From Galactobacter valiniphilus (GTDB lineage Bacteria; Actinomycetota; Actinomycetes; Actinomycetales; Micrococcaceae), in assembly GCF_003575975.1 (NCBI RefSeq), contig NZ_QQXK01000006.1, positions 80,993 through 144,992 of the forward strand: 64,000 nucleotides of DNA, given 5' to 3'. Within the stretch, counting starts at the first letter, position 1, and each line of letters begins with the position of its first letter. A program made the position numbers and the translations under genes. Of the stretch, positions 42,140 to 51,295 are shown one piece after another. Below the pieces are notes generated by a model that saw only the letters and a list, made by a program, of their open reading frames with translations, was not told the origin of the DNA and searched no databases.

Positions 42140-45100
42140 TCAGCCCGTCAACCCCTCCTTGATGGCGGCGCGGATGCGCTTGGGGGAGACCGAGTAGGCC
42201 GTGCCGAGCTCCTGGGCGAACAGCGAGACGCGCTGCTCCTCCAGCATCCACTTCACGGGCAGCAGCTTGGCCGGGTGGGCCGCGCCGGCCGGGGTCCGGT
42301 CCAGCGCCGCGTCGTACTCGTCCTCGAGCTCCTGGATGATGTCCAGGCCCTGCAGGTCCTTGGTCAGGGCGCCGGCGATGACCTTGTCGAGGCGGCGCTC
42401 CACGGCCGTCAGGTAGCGCGGCAGATGGGCCAGCTGCGCGTACCCCGTGGAGGCGACGAAGCCCGGGTACACGAGCCCGCGCATCTGCGAGCGCACGTCC
42501 TCCACGGTGTCCTTCAGCGCCTCGCCGCTCATGCCGGAGAGCTTGTTCGTGATCCGCACCGAGGAGGCGAGCACCTTCTCCACGGTCGAGGCGACCGAGA
42601 AGACCGTGTCGATGATCTCGGCGCGCACGAGGTGGAAGAGCGAGGTGAACTCGGACTTCATCATGGGCAGGACGGGCGGGAGCAGCTTGTCGATGCCGGC
42701 CCACGTGCAATCGCGGATGAGCGATTCGACGGTCCCGTGCGGCGACTGGCTGAAGGCCAGCTTTTCCTTGTTGTTGAGGTGATCGAGCACGTAGCGTTGC
42801 GGCGAGGGAACCGTGAGCTGCAGCAGACGGATGACGCCCTTCCGGTGCGCCGCCGCCTGCTCGGCCGGGTTGCGGAAGACCGTGAGGTCCACGCTCTCGC
42901 CGCGGTCCACGAGGCCCGGATAGGCCGTGATCTGCTGGCCCTTGACGGTCGTGACGACCTTCTCGGGCAGCTTGCCGTGCTCGCCCAGGTCGTCGGGCCA
43001 CGAGGTCAGGCCCGTGCGGTGCCAGGGATTGGTTGCCTGCTTGCCGGAGCCCGGCTTGCCCTGCACGACGTCGCGGCCGCCCTGAGCGCCACCGGTGCCC
43101 CGGGCGCCGTTCCCGGCCCCGCGCCCGCCGGTGCCGGCCGGCGAACCCGGCCGCCCGCCGTCGTGCTTCGGGGCGCCCGGCTTCCCTGCCGCCGCGTTGA
43201 GCTTCTCGGCGCTGGTCCCGAGGGAGGCGGCGATGGCGCGGCGGTTCTCGCCGGCCAGCTTGGCCTGCAGGGTCGCGAGGTCGCGCGAGGCGCCGAGCAC
43301 CTTGCCGCGCTCGCCGATGACCTCGAAGGAGGGGCGCAGGTGGTCGGGGATGCGGGAGAGGTCCCAGGAGCCGGGCGGGATGACGAGGCCCTTGAGCCGG
43401 CGCAGGACCAGCTCGAGCGCGGGCAGGAGGTCGTCCGTGGAGGGGTCCGCGTCCTCGGCCAGCGCCGCGACGGCCTGGCGCGCCACGTCGGGTGCGGGCA
43501 CAAACGACTTGCGCACGGCCTTGGGCAGCGACTTGATGAGGGCGGTGACGAGCTCCTCGCGCAGTCCCGGCACGCCCCAGCGGAAGCGCTCGGTGTCGAG
43601 CTGGTTGAGGAAGAGCACGGGCACGCGCACGAACACGCCGTCGGCGGTGGCGCCCGTGGGGTCGAACTCGTAGCGCAGCTCGAGCTGCAGCGAGCCGTGG
43701 TTCCACGTGCGCGGGTACGCGTCGGAGTCCAGCTCGTCGGCGTCGGCCTGCAGCAGTTCCTCCGGGTCGAAGTCGAGCAGCCAGCCGTTGACCGAGCGCT
43801 CCTTCTTCCACCACGCGTCGAAGCTGCGCTCGTCCGTGACGTCCTGCGGCAGGCGGGCGTCGTAGAAGTCGAAGAGGTCCTCGTCGGAGGCGCGCAGATC
43901 GCGGCGGCGCAGGCGGGCCTCGAGCTCGTCGATCTCCTTCAGGCGATCCCGGTTGCGGGCGAAGAAGGCGTGGCGGGTCTGCCAATCGCCCTCCACGAGG
44001 GCGTGGCGGATGAAGAGCTCGCGGGCCAGGCGCGGGTTGATGCGGGAGAGCTGGATGACGCGGTCGGCCACGACGGGCACGCCGAAGACCGTGACCTTCT
44101 CGTGGGCCAGGCACGCTCCCTGGCGGCGGGACCAGTGCGGCTCGGAGAAGGACTTCTTCACGAGGTGCGGGGCGACCTGCTCCACCCAGTCGGGGTCGAA
44201 GCTCGCCACGGTGCGGGCCCACAGGCGCGAGGTTTCGACCAGCTCGGCGGCCATGGCCCACGTCGGCTTCTTCTTGAAGAGCGCCGAGCCGGGGAAGATC
44301 GCGAAGCGCGTGCCGCGGGCACCCGCGTACTCGCGCTTGCGCTCGTCCCACAGGCCGATGTGGCTCACGAGGCCTGAGAGCAGGGACTGGTGCACGGCGT
44401 CGTGCTTGCCGACGGGGTCCACCTCGCGGCCGGGCACGCGCATGCGCAGCGGCTTGACGATCTGGCGCAGCTGGTTGAAGAGGTCCTGCCACTCGCGCAC
44501 GCGCAGGTAGTTGATGAACTCGGACTTGCACAGGCGGCGGAAGGCCGAGGAGGAAAGTTCCTCCTGCTGCTCCTGCAGGTAACGCCACAGGTTCAGATAG
44601 CCCGTGAAGTCGGAGTCCTTGTCCACGAAGCGGGCGTGGAGCTCCTGCGCGCGCTGGCGCTTGCCCGACTCCTCGGTGGGCCGCTCGCGCGGGTCCTGGA
44701 GCGAGAGGCCGGCGGCCAGCACGAGCACCTCGGTGGCGCACTCGCGGCGCCCGGCCTCGAGGATCATGCGGCCCAGGCGCACGTCGACGGGCAGCTGGGA
44801 GAGCTCGCGGCCCGTCTTGGTGATGGCGCCGCGCTTGCCCTCGCCCACGGCGCCGAGCTCGCGCAGCAAGGTGATGCCGTCGTTGACGGCGCGCGACTCC
44901 GGCGGCTCCACAAAGGGGAAGTTCACGACGTCGGCCGGGTGCGCCACGACGCCCATGGAGGACATCTGCAGGATGACCGAGGCGAGGTTGGTGCGCAGGA
45001 TCTCCGGGTCCGTGAACTCGGGGCGGGAGGCGAAGTCCTCCTCCGAGTACAGGCGGATCGCGATGCCGTCGGACACGCGGCCGCAGCGGCCCGAGCGCTG

Positions 45101-46312
45101 ATTGGCGCTCGCCTGCGAGATGGCCTCGATGGGCAGGCGCTGGACCTTGGTGCGGTGGCTGTAGCGCGAGATGCGGGCCACGCCCGTGTCGATCACGTAC
45201 TTGATCCCGGGCACGGTCAGGGAGGTCTCGGCGACGTTGGTCGCCAGGACGATGCGGCGCTTGGCGCCGGGGCGGAACACTGCGTGCTGCTCGGCCAGCG
45301 AGAGGCGCGCGAAGAGCGGAAGCACCTCGGCGTCGCGCAGGCGCGGGTGGCGCGGGGTGAGTCCGCGCAGGGCCTCCGCCGCGTCGCGGATTTCGCGCTC
45401 GCCGGAGAAGAAGATGAGGATGTCGCCGTCGGCCTCGCGGGAAAGCTCCACCACCGCGTCGCACACGGCGTCCACCATGTCGCGGTCCTGGCCGCTCGCA
45501 CCCGGCTCCAGCTCGTCGCCGCCGTCCTCGTCGTCGGGGGAGAGGGGGCGGTAGCGGATCTCCACGGGGAAGGTGCGGCCGGAGACCTCGATGACGGGCG
45601 CCGGGCGGACGTGGGTCACCGTGGTGCCGTTTTCGCGGACCTGGATCTCGTTGGCCGGGAGCTCGACGACGCCGTCGTCCTTCGGCGCCACGTCATCGGC
45701 GTGGGCGGGCACGGCGGTGCCCGACGGCGCGTGGCCGGGCGCCGAGGCCGGGGTGCCGAAGTGCCTGGCGAAGCGATCGGGATCGATCGTGGCCGAGGTG
45801 ATGACCACCTTGAGGTCCGGGCGCTCGGGGAGGATGCGCTTCAGGTGGCCAAGCAGCACGTCGATGTTGAGGCTGCGCTCGTGGGCCTCGTCGATGATGA
45901 TGGCGCCGTAGCGCGAAAGCAACTTGTCGTGCTGGATCTCGGCCAGCAGGATGCCGTCCGTCATGAGCTTCACGCGGGTCTCGGAGGAGACCTCGCCCGT
46001 GAAGCGGACCTGGAAGCCCACCTCCTGGCCGATCTGCACGCCGAGCTCCTCGGCGATGCGTTCGGCGACGGTGCGCGCGGCGAGGCGGCGGGGCTGGGTG
46101 TGGCCGATGACGAGCCGGCGGGGCTTGCCGTCGCGGCCCTTCACCTCGGCGTCGAGGCCGAGCTCGAGGAGCATCTTGGGCAGCTGGGTGGTCTTGCCCG
46201 AGCCGGTCTCGCCGGCGACGACGACCACCTGGTTCTCGCGGATGGCCGCCATGATGTCGTCGCGGCGGGCTGAAACGGGGAGGGCCTCGGGATACGTGAT
46301 GGTGAGCGCCAT
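42140..46312 (-). CDS. hrpA: ATP-dependent RNA helicase HrpA (DEAH box)
   Basis: A 1390-residue helicase. Motif I GETGSGKTTQ (residues 34-43), Ia GHTQPRRLAARTVAERIAEE, II IIIDEAHERSLN, III VITSATIDPDRF, then a VAETSLTVPGIKYVIDTG block, VI QRSGRCGRVSDG, followed by HA2, OB and DUF3418 C-terminal regions. Two low-complexity insertions are present: one after the SAT motif (about 70 residues, PASAPGHAPSG to RTFPVEIRY) and a Gly/Arg-rich one near residue 1075 (GAGNGARGTGGAQGG). E. coli HrpA rescues collided ribosomes; a similar role is likely. Confidence 0.95.
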   Translation of the reverse strand: MALTITYPEALPVSARRDDIMAAIRENQVVVVAGETGSGKTTQLPKMLLELGLDAEVKGRDGKPRRLVIGHTQPRRLAARTVAERIAEELGVQIGQEVGFQVRFTGEVSSETRVKLMTDGILLAEIQHDKLLSRYGAIIIDEAHERSLNIDVLLGHLKRILPERPDLKVVITSATIDPDRFARHFGTPASAPGHAPSGTAVPAHADDVAPKDDGVVELPANEIQVRENGTTVTHVRPAPVIEVSGRTFPVEIRYRPLSPDDEDGGDELEPGASGQDRDMVDAVCDAVVELSREADGDILIFFSGEREIRDAAEALRGLTPRHPRLRDAEVLPLFARLSLAEQHAVFRPGAKRRIVLATNVAETSLTVPGIKYVIDTGVARISRYSHRTKVQRLPIEAISQASANQRSGRCGRVSDGIAIRLYSEEDFASRPEFTDPEILRTNLASVILQMSSMGVVAHPADVVNFPFVEPPESRAVNDGITLLRELGAVGEGKRGAITKTGRELSQLPVDVRLGRMILEAGRRECATEVLVLAAGLSLQDPRERPTEESGKRQRAQELHARFVDKDSDFTGYLNLWRYLQEQQEELSSSAFRRLCKSEFINYLRVREWQDLFNQLRQIVKPLRMRVPGREVDPVGKHDAVHQSLLSGLVSHIGLWDERKREYAGARGTRFAIFPGSALFKKKPTWAMAAELVETSRLWARTVASFDPDWVEQVAPHLVKKSFSEPHWSRRQGACLAHEKVTVFGVPVVADRVIQLSRINPRLARELFIRHALVEGDWQTRHAFFARNRDRLKEIDELEARLRRRDLRASDEDLFDFYDARLPQDVTDERSFDAWWKKERSVNGWLLDFDPEELLQADADELDSDAYPRTWNHGSLQLELRYEFDPTGATADGVFVRVPVLFLNQLDTERFRWGVPGLREELVTALIKSLPKAVRKSFVPAPDVARQAVAALAEDADPSTDDLLPALELVLRRLKGLVIPPGSWDLSRIPDHLRPSFEVIGERGKVLGASRDLATLQAKLAGENRRAIAASLGTSAEKLNAAAGKPGAPKHDGGRPGSPAGTGGRGAGNGARGTGGAQGGRDVVQGKPGSGKQATNPWHRTGLTSWPDDLGEHGKLPEKVVTTVKGQQITAYPGLVDRGESVDLTVFRNPAEQAAAHRKGVIRLLQLTVPSPQRYVLDHLNNKEKLAFSQSPHGTVESLIRDCTWAGIDKLLPPVLPMMKSEFTSLFHLVRAEIIDTVFSVASTVEKVLASSVRITNKLSGMSGEALKDTVEDVRSQMRGLVYPGFVASTGYAQLAHLPRYLTAVERRLDKVIAGALTKDLQGLDIIQELEDEYDAALDRTPAGAAHPAKLLPVKWMLEEQRVSLFAQELGTAYSVSPKRIRAAIKEGLTG

Positions 46313-46389
46313 AGCGCTCCCCAGTCTAGTGCTGGCGTCAATCGCCCCCGCGCTCGGGCGTGTCGGGTGGCACCGCTCCGCGCCGGCGC

Positions 46390-47073
46390 TCAGAGCAGGT
46401 CGAGCGAGCGAGCGTGTTCGGCCGAGCGAACTCCGAGGCCGTCGCGACCCGCGGCGTGGTCCCACGGGCCGGAGGCCTCGATGAGCGCCGCCTCGGCGAT
46501 CCCCCCGACCCGCACCGGAACCCAGCCTGTCGCCCCCAAGGCGGCCACGGCATCGTCGTCGTTCACCGCGTTGGAGACATACGGCAAGGGGGCACCGGCC
46601 GCCGCCCCGGCGACCAACGCCGCCGAGCGGACGTGGGTGAACGCGTGGACGTGCCCCGTCCCGGCCGGCAGAAGCTCGGCCACGGCGGCGGCCGCCGAGC
46701 CGCCGGGAACGTAGTGGGCCAGCTTGGGGCCGAGGGCCGTCATCTCGTAGGGATTGGAGATGTCGAGCACCGTGCGGCCGGTGAGCACGGGACGAAGGGC
46801 TGTCAGCGTCTCGGCGAGCGGGGTGCCCCACGGCAACGCCGGGACCAGGATCGGCGCTGCCAGTGTCGCCTCCTCCGCGCTGCCGGCGGTGCTCACCAAC
46901 GCGTCGGGGTGCTCCTCGAGCACGTCCTCGAGGAGCCAGCCGAGGCGCTCCTCGCTCCTGGCCCAGACGGTTAAGGGCACGCCGGCCGCGGCCCACAGCA
47001 GGGCGAGCTGCGTGGCCATCTCGCCGGAGCCGAGGAGGGCCACACCGAGGGAGGAGGGGGAGGTCGATGCCAC
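46390..47073 (-). CDS. NAD(P)-binding oxidoreductase, F420H2:NADP reductase-like fold
   Basis: A 227-residue protein with a Rossmann start VALLGSGEMATQLALLWAAAGVPLTVWAR and later VLDISNPYEMT, AELLPAGTGHVHAF and GGIAEAALIEASGP, the layout of NADPH-dependent F420 reductases and related reductases (COG2085). GTG 47073 has GAAGG eight bases upstream. The gene at 47910 is a truncated paralogue on the same strand. The substrate is unknown. Confidence 0.72.
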   Translation of the reverse strand: MASTSPSSLGVALLGSGEMATQLALLWAAAGVPLTVWARSEERLGWLLEDVLEEHPDALVSTAGSAEEATLAAPILVPALPWGTPLAETLTALRPVLTGRTVLDISNPYEMTALGPKLAHYVPGGSAAAAVAELLPAGTGHVHAFTHVRSAALVAGAAAGAPLPYVSNAVNDDDAVAALGATGWVPVRVGGIAEAALIEASGPWDHAAGRDGLGVRSAEHARSLDLL

Positions 47074-47198
47074 GATGCGGCCTTCACTGCAGGGGCGGGT
47101 TCGAACGCCCCAGGCTATCCCTTGGGCGGTCCGCCGGGGAGAATGGTGCATCGGAACACCGATACCAGACGCACGTGAAGACACGCAGGGGGACGCGC

Positions 47199-47888
47199 AT
47201 GGCGGGGCAAGTGGCGGGCAAACACGTCGTGATCGTGGGGGCGAGCAACCCCACGGGGCTGGCCATCGCCGCCGCCTTCGCGGAGGCGGGCGCCGTCGTC
47301 GATGTGCTGGCGAGGACCCCCGAGCAGGCCGAGCTGATCGGCCTGAGGCTCGGCGCGCACCCGGCGGTGCATGCCTCGGCCCTTGACTATGCCTCCGACG
47401 CGGCGTTGACCGCCGCCGCCGAGAGGATCGAGGGGCAGCGCGGCCCCGTGGACCACGTGGTGGTGTGCCTGCGCTACGGCGGAAGGGGAGACGCCGTCTG
47501 GGGCGGCGAGGGCGAGATCGGCGAGGTGTACTCGGCCATGGCCCGCGCATGGCTTCCCCGGATGCCAGAAGGCGGTTCCTTCCACTTCCTCATCTGCGGC
47601 GACCGTCCGTCCGTGGGGCTGAAACCCCAGGGTCCTGCGCTTGTGAGCCGGCACGAGGCGTGCGCGGCGGCCTGCGGCGACCTGCGCCGGGTGTTCCTCG
47701 TCGCCGCCGGGCCGGAGGACGCATCGACGGCGTCCGCCACCGTGGGGCTCGCTGGCGACCCCGGGCGGGGCTCCGAGAAGATCGTCATGCCCGGGGCGTT
47801 TGTCGGCGACCCGGGGTGGGAGGCGTTGCTTGCGGCGCGGGCCCAGCTGGACACGCGCCTCGAGCAAGGCCAGGCTCACGAGGCCTGA
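47199..47888 (+). CDS. SDR-like NAD(P)-binding protein without the catalytic Tyr/Lys
   Basis: A 229-residue Rossmann-fold protein: VVIVGASNPTGLAIAAAFAEAGAVVDVLAR is an SDR-type nucleotide site (GASxxxG). At the position of the usual Y-x3-K the sequence reads SRHEACAAAC, so the standard catalytic pair is missing; it may be regulatory, structural or use other residues. It lies between the two paralogous reductase genes, facing the first. GGGGGAC precedes ATG 47199. Confidence 0.65.
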   Translation: MAGQVAGKHVVIVGASNPTGLAIAAAFAEAGAVVDVLARTPEQAELIGLRLGAHPAVHASALDYASDAALTAAAERIEGQRGPVDHVVVCLRYGGRGDAVWGGEGEIGEVYSAMARAWLPRMPEGGSFHFLICGDRPSVGLKPQGPALVSRHEACAAACGDLRRVFLVAAGPEDASTASATVGLAGDPGRGSEKIVMPGAFVGDPGWEALLAARAQLDTRLEQGQAHEA

Positions 47889-47909
47889 GGCGCGCAGGCC
47901 CCCGGCTGC

Positions 47910-48305
47910 TCAGGCGGAGCGACGCTCGGGGCCGTCGAGGGCCTCGATCTGCTCGGGGTCGGCGGCGGCGCGGCCCCAGCGACCCTGGATCCGGTTGAAC
48001 GGGCCACCGATCTCCAGCTCGGCCGAGCGGGAGATGTCGCCTGCGTACCAGGGCTGCCAGCCGGTGAGCTCGAGGACGGGGCGGATGCGCGCGGCCGTCT
48101 CGTCGGAGTCGGCGAGGAATGGCAACACGGCCGGCGGCGTCTTGTCGGCGGCGGTCAGGATCGCGGCGGTCGGGACGTTGGGGAAGACCTTGATGTGTCC
48201 CGTCCCGGCGGGGAGCAGGGTCGCGACGAACTGGCCCGCCGAGCCCTCGGCGGGCTGGCGCATCATGATGCCGACGGGCGTCACGTCCAGCGGGTTGGAG
48301 ATGTC
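47910..48305 (-). pseudogene. N-terminally truncated NAD(P)-dependent reductase, paralogue of the gene at 46390
   Basis: The frame encodes DISNPLDVTPVGIMMRQ, GSAGQFVATLLPAGTGHIKVF, TGWQPWYAGDISRSAELEIGGP: the C-terminal half of the same family as 46390-47073 (shared ISNP, LLPAGTGH, TGWxP, AELExxGP). The Rossmann N-terminus of about 95 residues is absent: upstream of DISNP the frame runs antisense into the FAD oxidase gene and shows no GxGxxG. A deletion between the divergent partners is the simplest explanation. Confidence 0.65.
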
Positions 48306-48317
48306 ATCGACGAGGAC

Positions 48318-49637
48318 ATGATCACCGCCGACGAGGTGGGCTTCGTCTCCGCGGCCTACGCGGCGGCGGGGAGCGCCTCGGGCGAGGCGACCCTGCGAGA
48401 TCACGAGGACGTCACCCGCGAGCTCGGCGCGGCCGGCTTCCAGATCGTTTCCACGCGGGGCGAGGACACCGCCCGCGTCCCGGCCGGGTGCCCGGAGCTG
48501 CCCTCCGAGCTGCGGGACGCCGTCGTGGTGCCGGGCGAGTCCCGCTACCAGCGCGTGCGCTCGAGCTACATGGCGGTGGGTCACCCCACCGCCGTGGTCA
48601 TGGCGCGCACGGAGAACGACGTCGCGGCGGCGCTCGCCCCGCACGACTTCGTGCTGACGAGCGGGAACATGGGCGACACCGGCGTGGGCGGGCTCGCCAC
48701 GGCGGGTGGCCTGGGGTACTTCGCCCGCTCGCAGGGCATGACCCTCGATCGCATCGAGCGCGTGCGCGTGCTCACGGCGGACGGCCAGATCCGCTGGGTG
48801 GATGCCACGACCGACCCCGAGCTGTTCTGGGCCGTGCGCGGCGGCGCCACCCAGGCCGGCATCGCGCTGGACTTCGTGTTCCGGGCGCAGCCGCTGCACA
48901 CGCGGGCCGGGAACGCCTCGGTGGTGCACCAGGGCATCCAGTACCTCGTGGATGACCTGCCGCGCTTCACGCGCGATTGGGGCGACTGGATCTCGCAGGC
49001 CCCGCGCGAGCTGGAGGGCTTCCTCATGGTGCAGGCCATGGGCGGCGGGCGCTTTGCCGCCCGGGCCACGAATGTGTGGGCCGGGGACGACACAGGGGCC
49101 GCGACGCCCACGCTGCGCTCCGCCCTGGACCTGGCCGGCGTGATGGAGCAGAACGCTCAGGTGGTTCCCTACGTGCACGTGGTGCCCACGCCGCGCAGCC
49201 CCCACCTGGGCCAGCAACGCATCCACATGCGCGACGTCCTCGTGGATCACGCCAACGAGGAGGCAGGCGAGGCCATGGCGCAGGCCCTGGCCCACGAAGC
49301 CACCGCGGTGGGCGAGCTGCGCGCGCTCGGCGGCGCCGTGGCCGACGTCGCGGTGGAGGACACGGCCTGGGCCGGGCGCTCGCAGGAGCTGCTCATGGGC
49401 ACGTGGGTGCACCCCGTGGGCCTCGCGTCGGAGGACGAGTCCTTCGCCCCGCTGCAGGCGATCGGTACCGGCACCTACGGCGCCTACTCCTCCGACACCC
49501 GCCCGGCGGCCGCGGAGCTGGCCTGGCCCGGGGCCACGGGCGAGCGCCTGCGCGCTGTCTCCGATCGGGTGGACCCGGAGCGGCGCTTTGACCGCGGGCT
49601 CGTGCTGCCCAAGCTCCCGGTGACCGCCGGCGCCTGA
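48318..49637 (+). CDS. FAD-binding (PCMH-type) oxidase lacking the FAD pyrophosphate loop
   Basis: About 439 residues. The C-terminal half is a normal berberine-bridge/6-hydroxynicotine-oxidase-like protein: LTSGNMGDTGVGGLATAGGLGYFARSQGMTLDRIERVRVLTADGQIRWVDATTDPELFWAVRGG, substrate domain, and ending DRVDPERRFDRG. But VVMARTENDVAAALA runs straight into PHDFVLTSGNMG: about 70 residues that normally hold the R-x-GGH FAD-linking loop are missing, in frame. It is probably inactive. The start is uncertain: ATG 48318 lies near the break point of the neighbouring truncated gene. Confidence 0.6.
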   Translation: MITADEVGFVSAAYAAAGSASGEATLRDHEDVTRELGAAGFQIVSTRGEDTARVPAGCPELPSELRDAVVVPGESRYQRVRSSYMAVGHPTAVVMARTENDVAAALAPHDFVLTSGNMGDTGVGGLATAGGLGYFARSQGMTLDRIERVRVLTADGQIRWVDATTDPELFWAVRGGATQAGIALDFVFRAQPLHTRAGNASVVHQGIQYLVDDLPRFTRDWGDWISQAPRELEGFLMVQAMGGGRFAARATNVWAGDDTGAATPTLRSALDLAGVMEQNAQVVPYVHVVPTPRSPHLGQQRIHMRDVLVDHANEEAGEAMAQALAHEATAVGELRALGGAVADVAVEDTAWAGRSQELLMGTWVHPVGLASEDESFAPLQAIGTGTYGAYSSDTRPAAAELAWPGATGERLRAVSDRVDPERRFDRGLVLPKLPVTAGA

Positions 49638-49660
49638 GCGTCCCGCGTTCCGGAGGACGA

Positions 49661-49694
49661 ACGGCCCGGCCCCCGCGTGGGGAGACCGGGCCGT
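49661..49694. terminator. Bidirectional terminator
   Basis: Stem ACGGCCCGG / CCGGGCCGT with inner CCCC/GGGG pairing, between the FAD oxidase gene and the convergent gene at 49711. Confidence 0.75.
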
Positions 49695-49710
49695 CGTCGT
49701 GGTCAGGCGC

Positions 49711-50139
49711 CTAGAGCGACATCCAGCAGTAGAGCTTCCAGCCGCGGGCCGCCGCGTGGGTCGCCAGCCCAGCCAGCCCGGCGATGACCTCGGCGAGGTC
49801 CGCCGGGTTGGCACCCTCGAGCTCCTCGGTCTGGGACCAGGGGAGGGCCGCCTCGGCGCACCTGGGCGCCTGGGCCGCGGCGAGCGCCGCGGCCACCGTG
49901 CCGGTGAGGCTCACGACCCAGCACTCCCCGCCGTCGGCCAGCAGGTGGCCGGAGCGCGGGTCGTCCTCGACCTCCTCGTAGGGGCGGCCCGTGAGGATCG
50001 ACTCGAGGGTGCCGAGCTGCACCATCGGGTCCACGCCCGCGTCGAGGACGAGCGAGGTGTCGGGGAAGCTCTCCCCGTCGATGGCCGCGGCGGCCGCCTG
50101 GTCGTCCTTGGCGGCAAAGTACGTGTAGAGGTTCCCCAT
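49711..50139 (-). CDS. Conserved hypothetical protein, 142 residues
   Basis: A soluble protein starting MGNLYTYFAAKDDQAAAAAID and ending RGWKLYCWMSL, with VQLGTLESILTGRPYEEV and PWSQTEELEG in between. It resembles a widespread but uncharacterised actinobacterial family. TAGGGT (minus strand, 50147-50152) ends seven bases before ATG 50139, marking a leaderless start independent of the ABC operon, whose last gene ends 25 bases upstream on the same strand. Confidence 0.72.
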   Translation of the reverse strand: MGNLYTYFAAKDDQAAAAAIDGESFPDTSLVLDAGVDPMVQLGTLESILTGRPYEEVEDDPRSGHLLADGGECWVVSLTGTVAAALAAAQAPRCAEAALPWSQTEELEGANPADLAEVIAGLAGLATHAAARGWKLYCWMSL

Positions 50140-50164
50140 GCGCCCCACCCTAGGGGCTGGGGAC

Positions 50165-51175
50165 CTACTTGCCCACGGACTTCGGGATGCCGGCCGGGTT
50201 GATCTCGGAGGTCTTGAGGCCCTCGGAGTTCAGCCCCCAGCGGGTGAGCACCTTGGCGTAGGAGCCGTCCTTGATGGCGGCGTTGAGCACGGTGTTGATG
50301 GGCTTGATGAGCTTGTTGCCCTTCTTGGTGCCGATCGCGATGGGGGCGGTGGCGGGCCAGCCGCCCTCGATGGTGCCCACGAGCTTGCGGCCGGGGGCCA
50401 CGGCCACCTGGTACAGCGCGGTGGGGTTCGGGCCGAGGTAGCCGTCGATGCGGCCGGAGTCGATCGCGAGGTAGGCGGCGGCAAAGTCGTCGTAGTAGAT
50501 CAGCTCGGCCGGCTTCTTGCCCGCCTTCTCCAGGTCCTTGTTCCACTGCAGCAGGACCTTCTCCTGGTTGGTGCCGGAGGAGACGGAGAGCTTCAGGCCG
50601 GAGACGTCCTCGGCCTTCGTGATCGAGGAGACCTTGGAGGACTCGGCCACCACGAAGCCCAGCAGGTCCTGGCGCGTCGAGGAGAAGTCGAAGAGCTCCT
50701 TGCGTTCGTCGGTGACGGTGACGTTGGAGGAGACGATGTCGTACTTGCCCGATTGCACGCCGAGCGGCCAATCGGCCCAGGAGACGTTGACGACGTTGAG
50801 CTCGAGGCCCAGGCCGTCGGCCACGAGCTGCGCCACGTCGACCTCGTTGCCCACCGGGGTCGTGTTGTCGTCGGAGGCGAGGGCGGAGAGCGGCGGGGCG
50901 CTCGCCGAGGTCGCGACCGTGAGCTTGCCCGGGGTGACGGGCGTGAAGCCGGACTCCTTGAGCTGGGCCACGGCCTCGGCGACGGGCTGCAGCCGGACGC
51001 GGTCCTTGTTGGCGGCGGCGCTCAGGTCGAAGGGGCTCGAGGCCGCGGCGCGCTCGGGTTCGGTGCCGCGCTGGGCGTTCACCCCGGCGACGATGCCGGC
51101 GGTGGCCCCGCCGAGGACGAGGAGCCCGGCGGCGGAGAGGGCGAGGGTCTGCTTGGTGGAGAGTTTCTTGGCCAT
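50165..51175 (-). CDS. Amino-acid-type ABC transporter substrate-binding protein (membrane-anchored)
   Basis: A 336-residue type-3 solute-binding protein. TVATSASAPPLSALASDD, VGNEVDVAQLVADGLGLELNVVNVSW, GVQSGKYDIVSSNVTVTDERKELFDFSS and AELIYYDDFAAAYLAIDSGRIDGYLGPNP fit the polar-amino-acid family. The N-terminus has a basic start and one hydrophobic helix (LALSAAGLLVLGGATAGIVAGV) but no lipobox Cys, so it is either an uncleaved anchor or a secreted form. Last gene of the operon from 58290. A close paralogue lies at 60909. A small GC hairpin in the 120-base gap upstream could tune its expression. Confidence 0.9.
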   Translation of the reverse strand: MAKKLSTKQTLALSAAGLLVLGGATAGIVAGVNAQRGTEPERAAASSPFDLSAAANKDRVRLQPVAEAVAQLKESGFTPVTPGKLTVATSASAPPLSALASDDNTTPVGNEVDVAQLVADGLGLELNVVNVSWADWPLGVQSGKYDIVSSNVTVTDERKELFDFSSTRQDLLGFVVAESSKVSSITKAEDVSGLKLSVSSGTNQEKVLLQWNKDLEKAGKKPAELIYYDDFAAAYLAIDSGRIDGYLGPNPTALYQVAVAPGRKLVGTIEGGWPATAPIAIGTKKGNKLIKPINTVLNAAIKDGSYAKVLTRWGLNSEGLKTSEINPAGIPKSVGK

Positions 51176-51295
51176 GATGGCTCGGCCTTTCGTGAGGGCG
51201 CGCTCGCTCGCGCCGGGCCGCCGTGGGCGGCGCCGGCGTTGAGCGGACGGCACGAGGTGATGAAGGGGTGGGCGCCGCTGCGGCGCACCGATGAC

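Noticed and set aside
44390..46273. A 627-codon frame antisense to hrpA
   Set aside because: All conserved helicase motifs are on the minus strand; the plus-strand translation has none and is rich in Ala/Gly/Asp/His repeats.
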